This document shows, in pieces, positions 15,004 to 22,355 of a stretch of DNA of 35,882 nt. Below the pieces are notes generated by a model. It saw only the letters and a program-made list of their open reading frames with translations, did no database searches and was not told where the DNA came from. This DNA is from G013214665 sp964649815. Its GTDB lineage: Bacteria > Pseudomonadota > Alphaproteobacteria > Rhodobacterales > Rhodobacteraceae. The translations under genes and the position numbers were made by a program. Each line of letters opens with the position of its first letter. Position 1 is the first letter of the stretch. Location of the stretch: positions 1 to 35,882 of the forward strand of contig CAZYQC010000034.1 in the NCBI GenBank assembly GCA_964649815.1, written 5' to 3'.

Positions 15004-15366
15004 ATGAACGTATTGATCGTCCAACATCGCATCGAACTCGCCAATGTTTGGTTGCGTCATTTAGAGCGGCAAGGCCATGCCGTGCGCTGCGTGCAAGGGC
15101 AAGAGGATGCGATTGCCGAAATTCAGCGCGCCGCGCCTGACATCATCATTATGGATTTGCTGCTGCGGGATGGCAGTGCGCTGGCTGTCTCGGATTTTGC
15201 GTCGTATCGCGTGCCGCAAGCGCGGGTGATCTTTGTGACGGACACCACGTTTTTCTCGGACGGGTCCATTTTTGCGCATGCCGGGAATGCCTGTGCCTAT
15301 GTGCAGTCTGAAACGCCGCCAGAAGATCTGGCGGCGATCGTGGATCATTATGCACTTGGGGAGTGA
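15004..15366 (+). CDS. Stand-alone receiver-like (CheY-fold) protein, degenerate
   Basis: This is a 120-aa single-domain protein with the layout of a response-regulator receiver. The phospho-acceptor aspartate is Asp51 in 'DIIIMDLLLRDGSAL', and the switch threonine is Thr79 in 'VIFVTDTTF'. Two other key parts are missing. The Mg2+-binding acidic pair after strand 1 is replaced by Gln7-His8 ('VLIVQH'), and the conserved lysine of the Y-x-x-K-P motif is Ser102 in 'AYVQSETPPEDL'. It is therefore probably not phosphorylated in the normal way. There is no output domain and no histidine kinase nearby. A GGAG lies eight bases before the ATG. It converges on the glutathione transferase gene. Partner and role unknown. 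Confidence 0.75.
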   Translation: MNVLIVQHRIELANVWLRHLERQGHAVRCVQGQEDAIAEIQRAAPDIIIMDLLLRDGSALAVSDFASYRVPQARVIFVTDTTFFSDGSIFAHAGNACAYVQSETPPEDLAAIVDHYALGE

Positions 15367-15392
15367 GGGTGGGCGCCACAGCGCGCGCGGGT

Positions 15393-16367
15393 TTAACCGC
15401 GCCCGTGCGGGGCGGTCCAGTCGATCTGAGGTCCGATTGGGACGATGCGGTGTGGGTTCACGCTCTCGTGGCTATAATGATAGTGACGCACGATGTGATC
15501 CATGTTGACGGTCTCGGCGACGCCGGGAACCTGATAAAGCTCGCGCACATAGGCGAACATGTTTGGATAATCTGTCAGACGCGCGCGGTTACATTTGAAG
15601 TGACCGTGATAGACGTTGTCAAAGCGGATCAAGGTCGTGAACAGACGCCAGTCCGCTTCGGTGATCGTATCAGCGGCGATGTAGCGTTGGCGCGACAAGA
15701 TCTCTTCGAGCCAATCCATCGTCTCGAACAAGGGGACAACAGCGTCGTCATAAGCTGCCTGAGTCGTGGCGAAACCGCTTTTGTAGACGCCGTTGTTGAG
15801 CGTGTCATAGACCCGGCTGTTCACGGTTTCGATGTCGTCCCTGAGCGCTATGGGCCAATAGTCATCGGAATTGCCGGTCAGGTCGTCAAAGGCGCTGTTG
15901 AACATCCGTATGATTTCGGAGCTTTCGTTGGAGACGATGGTTTCACGCTCTTTGTCCCACAGAATTGGCACGGTGACGCGACCGGAAAAGGCTGGATCGG
16001 CCTTGGTGTAAATGTCGCGGGCAAAGGGCAGGCCGTAAAGGGTGTCTCCGGTGGCGCCTTTGTCGTCGGCCTCGAAGGTCCAGCCGTCTTCGAGCATGTC
16101 GGGATGCACAGCAGAGACGCCGATGTGATCGCTTAGGCCTTTTAGCTGGCGAAAGATGAGTGCACGATGGGCCCAAGGGCAGGCATAGCTGACATAGAGG
16201 TGATAGCGCCCGCTTTCCGCTTTGAACCCATCGGTGCCAGACGGTCCCGCAGCGCCATCCTGGGTGATCCAGTTGCGGAACTTGGCGATGCTGCGTTCGA
16301 ATTTTCCGCCGGTTGATTTTGTGTCGTACCAATCGCGGTGCCAAACACCATCCACCAAAAGACCCAT
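15393..16367 (-). CDS. Xi-class glutathione S-transferase (glutathionyl-hydroquinone reductase)
   Basis: This is a 324-aa cytosolic protein of the YqjG/PcpF type, which reduces glutathionyl-hydroquinones. The catalytic cysteine is Cys63 in 'YACPWAHRAL', the C-P-W-A motif of the class. A conserved 'GGKFER' lies near the N-terminus, 'VPILWDKERETIVSNESSEI' carries the cis-proline and the glutathione-contacting segment, and 'ADTITEADWRLFTTLIRFD' is the C-terminal helical-domain motif. The length is standard. A GAGGGA ribosome site precedes the ATG. It lies 95 bases downstream of the C-S lyase gene on the same strand and could be co-transcribed with it; both deal with thiol chemistry. Confidence 0.93.
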   Translation of the reverse strand: MGLLVDGVWHRDWYDTKSTGGKFERSIAKFRNWITQDGAAGPSGTDGFKAESGRYHLYVSYACPWAHRALIFRQLKGLSDHIGVSAVHPDMLEDGWTFEADDKGATGDTLYGLPFARDIYTKADPAFSGRVTVPILWDKERETIVSNESSEIIRMFNSAFDDLTGNSDDYWPIALRDDIETVNSRVYDTLNNGVYKSGFATTQAAYDDAVVPLFETMDWLEEILSRQRYIAADTITEADWRLFTTLIRFDNVYHGHFKCNRARLTDYPNMFAYVRELYQVPGVAETVNMDHIVRHYHYSHESVNPHRIVPIGPQIDWTAPHGRG

Positions 16368-16462
16368 AACCGTCCCTCCGTTTTGTTGGGATACACATAT
16401 AGGCCGCGATGGGCGGGTCCAGGCCGTTGGCGCGCAGGGTTTCTGCGCGATCGCACAACGCG

Positions 16463-17632
16463 CTATTGCAGATCGGCAAAGGCCGATTGCATACGCGCGA
16501 CGGCGTCCTCCACGCGCGCACGCGGCAGGGCGATGTTAAAGCGCAAGAAGCTTTCACCGCCTGTGCCAAAGGTCGGGCCGTGGTTGGCCGCGATTTTGGC
16601 GTCTTGTTCGACACGTCTGGTGAATTCATCCCGATCCATTCCTGTGCCCTGGAAATCGACCCAGGACAGATAGGTCGCTTCGAGATGCATCGAGCTCAGG
16701 CCAGGTATGGCATTGATACCGGCGTCAAAAACCTTGCGGTTGCCGTCGAGGTAAACGCAGAGGTCATCCACCCAAGCGGCACCTTCCGCAGAATAAGCGG
16801 CTGTCGCCATAAAGAGGCCAAAGGAATTCGGAGAGAGGCCCAAAGCCGCCATCCGTGCGGCAAATGGCGCGCGGAGCTTGGCGTCAGGAATGATGACGTT
16901 GCCGATGTGGCTGCCTGCGATGTTGAACGTCTTTGTCGTCGCCGTCATCATGATCAGCCGGTCTTCGATACCGTCAATATTGGCCATCGGGGTATGCGTC
17001 TGGCCTGGCATCAGCAGGTCGTGGTGGATTTCGTCGGACACCAGAATGAGGTCATGTCTGCGGGCAAATTCCGCGACGCCTTCAAGCTCGGACCGTGTCC
17101 AAACGCGCCCGCCGGGATTATGTGGCGAGCAGAGCACAATCATTTTGGTCGTGTCGTCGATCAGCCCGTGATAGGCGTCAAAATCCATCTCGTAGCGCCC
17201 ATCGGCGTTGATCATCTGGCATTCCACCACGCGCCGGCCAGCGGCGTTAATGACCTTGGCAAAGGCGTGATAGACCGGGGTAAAGAGGACAATGCCATCG
17301 CCGGGCTGGGTGTATGTGTCCACGCACATGGCTGTGCCGTTGACCAAACCATGCGTCGTAAAGACCCAGTCGGGATCGACGGACCAGCCATGCCGGTTTT
17401 CCATCCACCATTGGATCGCGCCAAGGTATTTGCTGTTGTCGCCAAAGTAGCCATAGACGCCGTGATCCAGCATGGCCTGAACCGCATCCTGAACGACCTG
17501 AGGCGGACGGAAATCCATGTCCGCCACCCACATTGACAGGCCGTCATCTTTGGACACGCCAAAGAGTGCTTCCATCGCGTCCCATTTGGCGCAGTGGGTG
17601 TTACGGCGGTCGATGATGTCGTCAAAGCTCAT
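16463..17632 (-). CDS. MalY/PatB-type PLP-dependent C-S lyase (cystathionine beta-lyase family)
   Basis: This is a 389-aa fold-type I PLP enzyme. It begins 'FDDIIDRRNTHCAKWD', and 'MWVADMDFRPP' (34-44) is the strong signature of the MalY/PatB group. The cofactor-binding aspartate is Asp200 ('VSDEIHHDL') and the Schiff-base lysine is Lys234 in 'TATTKTFNIAG'. 'SPHNPGGRVW' contacts PLP phosphate. Members cleave cystathionine or cysteine conjugates to pyruvate, ammonia and a thiol. In E. coli MalY also acts as a regulator. It is divergent from the first deformylase, about 100 bases away. Confidence 0.92.
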   Translation of the reverse strand: MSFDDIIDRRNTHCAKWDAMEALFGVSKDDGLSMWVADMDFRPPQVVQDAVQAMLDHGVYGYFGDNSKYLGAIQWWMENRHGWSVDPDWVFTTHGLVNGTAMCVDTYTQPGDGIVLFTPVYHAFAKVINAAGRRVVECQMINADGRYEMDFDAYHGLIDDTTKMIVLCSPHNPGGRVWTRSELEGVAEFARRHDLILVSDEIHHDLLMPGQTHTPMANIDGIEDRLIMMTATTKTFNIAGSHIGNVIIPDAKLRAPFAARMAALGLSPNSFGLFMATAAYSAEGAAWVDDLCVYLDGNRKVFDAGINAIPGLSSMHLEATYLSWVDFQGTGMDRDEFTRRVEQDAKIAANHGPTFGTGGESFLRFNIALPRARVEDAVARMQSAFADLQ

Positions 17633-17731
17633 GAATGGCCCCTGTCTCTTGCTTCGCTCGGTACGCTAGCGCCTTTGCGGGCGGGTGCAAGTCGTGTTGC
17701 AGCCAAAGCTGAGCTAGCCTAAATGCGATGC

Positions 17732-18256
17732 ATGATACGACCAATCCTTTTGCACCCGGACCCGCGGCTCAAGAAAACGGCTGCGGACGTTTCGGACATC
17801 ACCGATGAATTGCGCGCTCTGGCCGACGACATGTTAGAGACGATGTATGCCGCCCCTGGGATCGGGCTGGCGGCACCGCAAGTTGGCGTCTCGGATCGAT
17901 TGATCGTCCTGGATTGCGTCAAAAGCGATGAGGGCTCTCCGCGCCCACTGATTATGTTCAATCCGGTTGTGACGGCATCCTCGGACGAAACCAACGTCTA
18001 TGAAGAAGGCTGTTTGTCGATCCCCGAGCAATTTGCCGACGTGACGCGACCGGCCGAAGTTGAAGTGAGCTGGATGGACAGGGATGGCAACGCGCAAACT
18101 GAACGATTTGGCGGGCTGTGGGCGACATGTGTGCAGCACGAGATTGATCATTTGGACGGCAAGCTGTTCATCGATTATCTCAAGCCGCTCAAGCGGCAGA
18201 TGATCACGCGCAAGATGGTCAAGCTGAAGCGCGAAAAAGCGCGCGACAAGGCATGA
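17732..18256 (+). CDS. def: Peptide deformylase
   Basis: This is the canonical copy of three tandem deformylases. It removes the formyl group from the N-terminal methionine of new proteins as they leave the ribosome. All three motifs are intact: motif 1 'GIGLAAPQVG' (43-52), motif 2 'EGCLSIPE' with metal ligand Cys94, and motif 3 'QHEIDHLDG' with His136, catalytic Glu137 and His140. The product is 174 aa from the ATG that gives the family start 'MIRPILLHPDPRL'; another ATG nine bases upstream would add three residues. No clear ribosome site precedes it. The gene overlaps the second copy by ATGA and the unit runs on into fmt. Confidence 0.96.
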   Translation: MIRPILLHPDPRLKKTAADVSDITDELRALADDMLETMYAAPGIGLAAPQVGVSDRLIVLDCVKSDEGSPRPLIMFNPVVTASSDETNVYEEGCLSIPEQFADVTRPAEVEVSWMDRDGNAQTERFGGLWATCVQHEIDHLDGKLFIDYLKPLKRQMITRKMVKLKREKARDKA

Positions 18257-18753
18257 TTCACCCGTTGGTGATTTGGCCAGACGCGCGCTTGGCGCAGACA
18301 TGCGCGCCGGTCACCTCGTTTGACAGCGCTTTGGAAGCGTTGGCCGAAGACCTGTTGGAGACAATGTACGATGCGCCGGGTCGGGGTCTTGCCGCGCCAC
18401 AGATCGGTGTCTTGCAGCGTATCTTCGTGATGGATCCAGGCTGGAAAGACGGCGCGTCTGAGCCTTTGGTCTGCGTCAATCCAGACATTGTCGATCAAAG
18501 CGCGGACCAAGTCACAAGCCATGAAGGCTGTCTTTCGATCCCTGGATTAAGCGTCGAAGTGACCCGATCAGAAGAGATCACTTTGCGCTGGTGGGATTTG
18601 GACGGGGCGATGCACCAGGCGCGTCTGAGCGGCTTTGCCGCGCTTTGCGCCCAGCACGAGCTAGACCACCTAGATGGAACCGTCACACTGGATCGCGTCA
18701 CACCTGAGGCCCGTGCGGCATATATCGCAAGCTATTCCGGAGGCGCTGCATGA
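18253..18753 (+). CDS. def: Peptide deformylase, second copy
   Basis: This is a 166-aa paralogue of the preceding gene. The catalytic residues are all present: 'GRGLAAPQIG' (43-52), 'EGCLSIPG' with Cys93, and 'QHELDHLDG' with His135, Glu136 and His139. The second residue of motif 1 is Arg instead of Ile/Val, an unusual change beside the active site. It shares the 'WPDARL' N-terminal variant with the third copy, so copies 2 and 3 look more closely related to each other than to copy 1. The C-terminus is short and lacks the basic tail ('KRQMITRKMVKLKREK') of copy 1. Probably active, perhaps with altered substrate preference. Confidence 0.92.
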   Translation: MIHPLVIWPDARLAQTCAPVTSFDSALEALAEDLLETMYDAPGRGLAAPQIGVLQRIFVMDPGWKDGASEPLVCVNPDIVDQSADQVTSHEGCLSIPGLSVEVTRSEEITLRWWDLDGAMHQARLSGFAALCAQHELDHLDGTVTLDRVTPEARAAYIASYSGGAA

Positions 18754-19256
18754 CGATAAGACCTTTTGTGCCTTGGCCGGATCAACGGCTGCGGACGGTG
18801 GCCGAAGAGGTCGCAGACATCACCGATGACATACACGCAATCTGGGCGGATATGGTGGATACAATGGTGGCGATGCCAGGTGTCGGTGTCGGCTTGGCCG
18901 CACCGCAGATTGGCGTGATGCTGCGGTTGGCGGTTGTAGATGCCCAGCCTGACCGGTCACGGCGTTTTCTGATGGCCAATCCGACGATCTTGAACAGTTC
19001 GGACGAGAAGATCCTGGGCCAGGAAGCGAGCCCCAATTTCCCGGGGGTCTCGGCAAACATCAAACGCCCCAAGTCGGTCACGGTGCGGTTTCTCAGTGCG
19101 TCCGGCATGATCGAGCGGCGCGATTTAGAGGGGCTCGAAGCGCGGTCTTTGCAACACCAGATCGATCACCTGAATGGGCGCATGTATTTCGACAACCTCA
19201 GCAAAATGAAACGCGATATGCTGATCCGCAAAGCGCGTAAGGCCAAGGCGGGCTGA
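18750..19256 (+). CDS. Peptide deformylase-like protein, catalytic residues lost
   Basis: This 168-aa protein is clearly deformylase-derived: it keeps 'VGLAAPQIG' with Gln53 and both motif 3 histidines. The active site is broken. Motif 2, normally EGCLS-x-P, reads 'EASPNFPG', putting Ser94 where the metal-binding cysteine should be. Motif 3 reads 'QHQIDHLNG', with Gln137 replacing the catalytic glutamate. Motif 1 carries a small insertion ('PGVGVGLAAP'). The frame is intact, the ATGA overlap with copy 2 and the 1-base overlap with fmt are kept, and the basic tail 'KMKRDMLIRKARKAK' resembles the ribosome-binding C-terminus of copy 1. It is therefore a maintained gene, not a pseudogene. A binding or regulatory role near the ribosome exit tunnel is speculative. 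Confidence 0.9.
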   Translation: MTIRPFVPWPDQRLRTVAEEVADITDDIHAIWADMVDTMVAMPGVGVGLAAPQIGVMLRLAVVDAQPDRSRRFLMANPTILNSSDEKILGQEASPNFPGVSANIKRPKSVTVRFLSASGMIERRDLEGLEARSLQHQIDHLNGRMYFDNLSKMKRDMLIRKARKAKAG

Positions 19257-20173
19257 TGCGCATTGTCTTTATGGGAACGCCGGAGTTTTCCGTACCGGCC
19301 CTAGACGCCTTGCATGCGGCGGGTCATGAGATCGTTGCGGTGTATACGCAACCGCCGCGCCCTGCGGGGCGCGGAAAGAAAGACCGCCCGTCCGCCGTTC
19401 AAACCGCCGCAGAACGATTGGGTTTGACGGTGCGCTGCCCTGTTTCTCTGAAGGACCAGGAAACACAGGCATCTTTCGCAGAATTGCAGCCGGACGTTGC
19501 GGTCGTGGTGGCCTATGGCCTGCTTTTGCCGCAGGCGGTTTTGGATATGCCAGCTTTGGGCTGTTTGAATATCCATGCCTCGTTGCTGCCGCGGTGGCGC
19601 GGCGCGGCGCCGATTCATCGGGCCATCATGGCGGGCGACGCGGAAACGGGCGTTTGCATCATGCAGATGGAGGCTGGGCTGGACACAGGGCCCGTCTTGT
19701 TGCGCCGCACGCAGACCATTCGACCGGACGATACCACCAGCAGTCTGCATGACCGTTTGGCCGCCCAAGGGGCGGATGCAATCGTTGACTGCCTGGCGGA
19801 ATTGCCGAATTTGACCGCCGTTGAGCAGTCAGAGACCGGCGTGAGCTATGCAAGCAAGATCGACAAAGCCGAGGCGCAGATTGATTGGACGCGGGATGCG
19901 GCAGATGTAGATCACCATATTCGCGGCCTGTCTCCGTTTCCCGGCGCCTGGTTCGATCTGGCGGGGACGCGCGTCAAAGTTCTGTTGTCCGAGGCGGCCC
20001 CGCATGTATCCGGGCAGGTTGGTCACGTTTTGGGCGGCGATTTGACGGTAGGCTGCGGAACGGGCGCTGTCCGGCTCGTGCGGTTGCAACGGGCTGGCAA
20101 AGGTCCACAAGATGCCGAGACGTTTCTCAGAGGCTTTCCCATTCCGGCGGGAACAAATCTGTTAGGGGAGTAA
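19256..20173 (+). CDS. fmt: Methionyl-tRNA formyltransferase
   Basis: This enzyme transfers a formyl group from 10-formyltetrahydrofolate to initiator Met-tRNA, the modification that deformylase later removes. At 305 aa it has standard length. The formyltransferase domain starts 'MRIVFMGTPEFSVP', has the loop 'QPPRPAGRGKK', and carries the catalytic triad Asn105, His107 ('LNIHASLLPRWRGAAP') and Asp143 ('GLDTGPVL'). The C-terminal OB-like domain includes 'RGLSPFPGAWF'. The start overlaps the third deformylase's stop by one base (TGATG), so def-def-def'-fmt is one transcript. Confidence 0.97.
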   Translation: MRIVFMGTPEFSVPALDALHAAGHEIVAVYTQPPRPAGRGKKDRPSAVQTAAERLGLTVRCPVSLKDQETQASFAELQPDVAVVVAYGLLLPQAVLDMPALGCLNIHASLLPRWRGAAPIHRAIMAGDAETGVCIMQMEAGLDTGPVLLRRTQTIRPDDTTSSLHDRLAAQGADAIVDCLAELPNLTAVEQSETGVSYASKIDKAEAQIDWTRDAADVDHHIRGLSPFPGAWFDLAGTRVKVLLSEAAPHVSGQVGHVLGGDLTVGCGTGAVRLVRLQRAGKGPQDAETFLRGFPIPAGTNLLGE

Positions 20174-20174
20174 T

Positions 20175-20411
20175 ATGTTGCTGGCGTTGTTTGGAACTGT
20201 CGTGATCGCTGGGATCGTTGGATACATCTCAGAGCGGACCCGTTTTACGCATAACGGTATTTTGCAAAGCATCATCATCTGCGTTGGTGGCGCGTTTGTG
20301 TTTTACTTTGTCAGGCTGATGTTCGGCTTTGGCTTTGGCTCGCACGGGTTGAACGCGATCGTCTCATCAATCGGTGCGTTGATTATCATCCCAACCCATT
20401 GGCGGCGTTAA
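20175..20411 (+). CDS. Small membrane protein, possibly GlsB/YeaQ/YmgE-like
   Basis: This 78-aa protein consists of three predicted hydrophobic helices with two short polar turns ('SERTRFTHNG' and 'GFGSHG'). Size, glycine-rich turns and helix spacing resemble the GlsB/YeaQ/YmgE (transglycosylase-associated) family of small stress-related membrane proteins, but identity is weak. It starts two bases after the fmt stop with GGGGAG as ribosome site and is the last gene of the def-fmt unit. It converges on rnhA, with seven bases between stops. Function unknown. Confidence 0.7.
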   Translation: MLLALFGTVVIAGIVGYISERTRFTHNGILQSIIICVGGAFVFYFVRLMFGFGFGSHGLNAIVSSIGALIIIPTHWRR

Positions 20412-20418
20412 CGCACGC

Positions 20419-20868
20419 TTACTTAAAGGGTGCCATTCCGGCGCGGGCCAGCGCGTCTGCTCTTTCGTTTTCGGGATGGCCAGCGTGGCCTTTGACCCAT
20501 TCCCAAGTCACCTGATGCCGCGCCGCCGCAGTGTCCAGCCTTTGCCAAAGCTCGGCGTTTTTGACGGGTTTTTTGGCGGCTGTTTTCCAGCCGTTCCGCT
20601 TCCACCCGAAGATCCACGAGGTCACACCATTTTTGACATAGGCGCTGTCTGTCACGACGGTTATCGCAGAGGGTTTCGCCAAGGCTTCGAGCGCGTTGAT
20701 GGCTGCCAATAGCTCCATGCGATTGTTGGTGGTGTCGGCCTCGCCGCCTTGCATCTCGCGCTCTTTGACGACGGTTTCGCCGTCGCGCGCAATCAAAAGC
20801 GCCCCCCACCCGCCCGGGCCGGGATTGCCTGAACAAGCGCCATCCGTATAAGCAAAGAGATCAGGCAT
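20419..20868 (-). CDS. rnhA: Ribonuclease HI
   Basis: This enzyme degrades the RNA strand of RNA-DNA hybrids. The 149-aa protein has the full catalytic set: Asp9 ('YTDGACSGNPGPGGWG'), Glu52 ('NNRMELLAA'), Asp74 ('VVTDSAYV') and Asp138 ('ENERADALA'), plus His128 in 'VKGHAGHPEN'. It also has the basic protrusion 'WIFGWKRNGWKTAAKKPVKN'. I chose the ATG giving 'MPDLFAYTDG'; an ATG 33 bases earlier would lengthen the overlap with the upstream gene. It is the last gene of the five-gene ispH operon, overlapping the methyltransferase by eight bases. Confidence 0.96.
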   Translation of the reverse strand: MPDLFAYTDGACSGNPGPGGWGALLIARDGETVVKEREMQGGEADTTNNRMELLAAINALEALAKPSAITVVTDSAYVKNGVTSWIFGWKRNGWKTAAKKPVKNAELWQRLDTAAARHQVTWEWVKGHAGHPENERADALARAGMAPFK

Positions 20869-21454
20869 GTTTGGTGGCGTGAATTTGAACCCAAGGGTCA
20901 ACCGTTCCAGCCAGCCCCAAATCTTCGCCAGTCCAATGTTCTGTCGGTGTTAGACCGGCCTTGGTCAACAACCCCTCTAGTTCGGTCTGGGTGACATAGG
21001 TGTAGCGGCGGCCAATCGGATCGCGCGCCATACCCTCTCCGGTTTTCATGCCGATATGAAACAGCCCGCCTGGGACCAAGGACGTCGCGATGGCCGCAAG
21101 GTAGCGTGGCAAGTCCTGGCGTTCAGCGTGCAGCAGGCTGAAGTTGGCCCAAACGGCATCAAATTCGGCGTCTTGAGTGACGTCGTCAAACCCTCCGACA
21201 CGCGCCGTGACGCCAGCCGCTTCGGCAGCGATTTCGACCATCTCGGGCACTGGGTCGATAGCGGTCACGCGCAGGCCCGCTTTGGCCATCATGCCCGACC
21301 AGGTGCCTGGCCCACAGCCCAGATCAAGGACATGAGCACCGGGATCCAGTTTGGCGATGAACGCCTCTAGATGCGTGTTTTTGTCCGGCGAGAACTTGGA
21401 CCTGTATTCGGCCGCACGCTCTGCGTAGACGGCAAGTGTTTCTTTGTCGGTCAT
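20861..21454 (-). CDS. Class I SAM-dependent methyltransferase
   Basis: This is a 197-aa methyltransferase of the Rossmann fold. Motif I is 'HVLDLGCGPGTW' (41-52), motif II is 'VTAIDPVPEM' and the later motif is 'FDAVWANFSLLH'. It resembles small-molecule or UbiE/Tam-like enzymes, but the acceptor cannot be told. I start it at the ATG that overlaps the DUF3429 stop (ATGA); a longer frame upstream is inside that gene. The downstream end overlaps rnhA, so it is in the middle of a tightly packed operon. Confidence 0.88.
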   Translation of the reverse strand: MTDKETLAVYAERAAEYRSKFSPDKNTHLEAFIAKLDPGAHVLDLGCGPGTWSGMMAKAGLRVTAIDPVPEMVEIAAEAAGVTARVGGFDDVTQDAEFDAVWANFSLLHAERQDLPRYLAAIATSLVPGGLFHIGMKTGEGMARDPIGRRYTYVTQTELEGLLTKAGLTPTEHWTGEDLGLAGTVDPWVQIHATKHA

Positions 21455-21903
21455 AGGATGACGATCACTCCTAAACAGATCACCACGATTGATGTGAGCA
21501 AGATGCGCAGGGGCATCCACCATGCAGGCGTCAGGTGCCATCTGCTAAACGCGAAATCCAGCAGCAGCAGGCCGACGAAGCCAAAAATCAGATTGGTCGC
21601 AGCACTGACGGGACCATTGCCAGTCATAAAGAACGCCCAGAGCGCAGGCACCACCGAGAGTGCGTAGCCTGTCGCGGCCCGAGGGCCGTCTGCCTTGGTG
21701 GCGAACCCCCAAAGGACTCCGGACATGAAAGACAAAATGACCGTGCCGTAAAAGAGCTGAATGTAAGGCCCGACAAAGCGAGAGCCCAGATTGGCAGATG
21801 CCCAAGCCGCGAGATCCGGGACAAAACCCGTCAGTGCGCCCCAGATGAACGGGATGAGTCCGGCAAGGCCCAGGACAAGTGGTGCGCGGGGAATGCCCAT
21901 CAT
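21451..21903 (-). CDS. DUF3429 family integral membrane protein
   Basis: This is a 150-aa protein with about five transmembrane helices. 'PLVLGLAGLIPFIWGAL' opens the first, and the central 'LFYGTVILSFMSGVLWGF' is the characteristic segment of the DUF3429 family. Function is unknown in that family. It starts with two adjacent ATG codons, the first overlapping the stop of the YdeI-like gene by four bases. The position between a YdeI-like protein and a methyltransferase gives no clear hint of its job. Confidence 0.85.
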   Translation of the reverse strand: MMGIPRAPLVLGLAGLIPFIWGALTGFVPDLAAWASANLGSRFVGPYIQLFYGTVILSFMSGVLWGFATKADGPRAATGYALSVVPALWAFFMTGNGPVSAATNLIFGFVGLLLLDFAFSRWHLTPAWWMPLRILLTSIVVICLGVIVIL

Positions 21904-22355
21904 GCCAAAGCCCTCACCAAAGCGTCGATCCGTTTGGCACGGGTTGTGTCGCGTTTTGCAGATGCGATCACGTGCAACTCGGAGCGTTTTTTACCAGGCG
22001 TAAGTGCGTCCCAGGCAGTTGTGACCCCATTGCGCAAAAGCGCCGCGGTCACATCCTGAGGTGTGTCAACGTGATTTGGGTCCGCAGGCCTGAGGCGGAT
22101 GTCAAACCGCTCTCCAGGTTCAAGCCCGGCTTCATCCAAGAGTGACTTGCCGGTCCATAGAAACGTGCCCTGAATGGCGGGCGCGGTGGTGAGCGCCAGG
22201 TTGACAGGATGGTCGTTGAATTCGCCCTCGACACGCTTGGCCCCCTGCGCGCGCAAAGCCGCATCAACGTCGGGCGGCAGACGCAGAACGGTGTAGACCG
22301 ATTTGCCCCATTGCATCGGTTCGATCACACCCTGGAAAGAGATCCATTCGCTCAT
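21900..22355 (-). CDS. DUF1905 / YdeI-type protein
   Basis: This 151-aa soluble protein has two parts. Residues 1-90 match a DUF1905-like beta-barrel ('GVIEPMQWGKSVYTVLRLP' and 'TFLWTGKSLLDEAGLEPGE'). The C-terminal helices 'AWDALTPGKKRSELHVIASA' followed by 'KRDTTRAKRIDALVRAL' match the YdeI/OmpD-associated motif. Some members are linked to resistance against cationic peptides or bacteriocins, but this is not shown here. It overlaps ispH by four bases at its start and DUF3429 by four at its end. Confidence 0.82.
   Translation of the reverse strand: MSEWISFQGVIEPMQWGKSVYTVLRLPPDVDAALRAQGAKRVEGEFNDHPVNLALTTAPAIQGTFLWTGKSLLDEAGLEPGERFDIRLRPADPNHVDTPQDVTAALLRNGVTTAWDALTPGKKRSELHVIASAKRDTTRAKRIDALVRALA

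Noticed and set aside
15363..16136. A 257-codon plus-strand frame
   Set aside because: It is antisense to the well-supported glutathione transferase gene and has no motif.
17697..17725. TTGCAG-N17-TAAATG as a promoter giving a leaderless first def transcript
   Set aside because: Spacing fits a start exactly at the ATG, but both hexamers match consensus at only three of six positions. Not strong enough to call.
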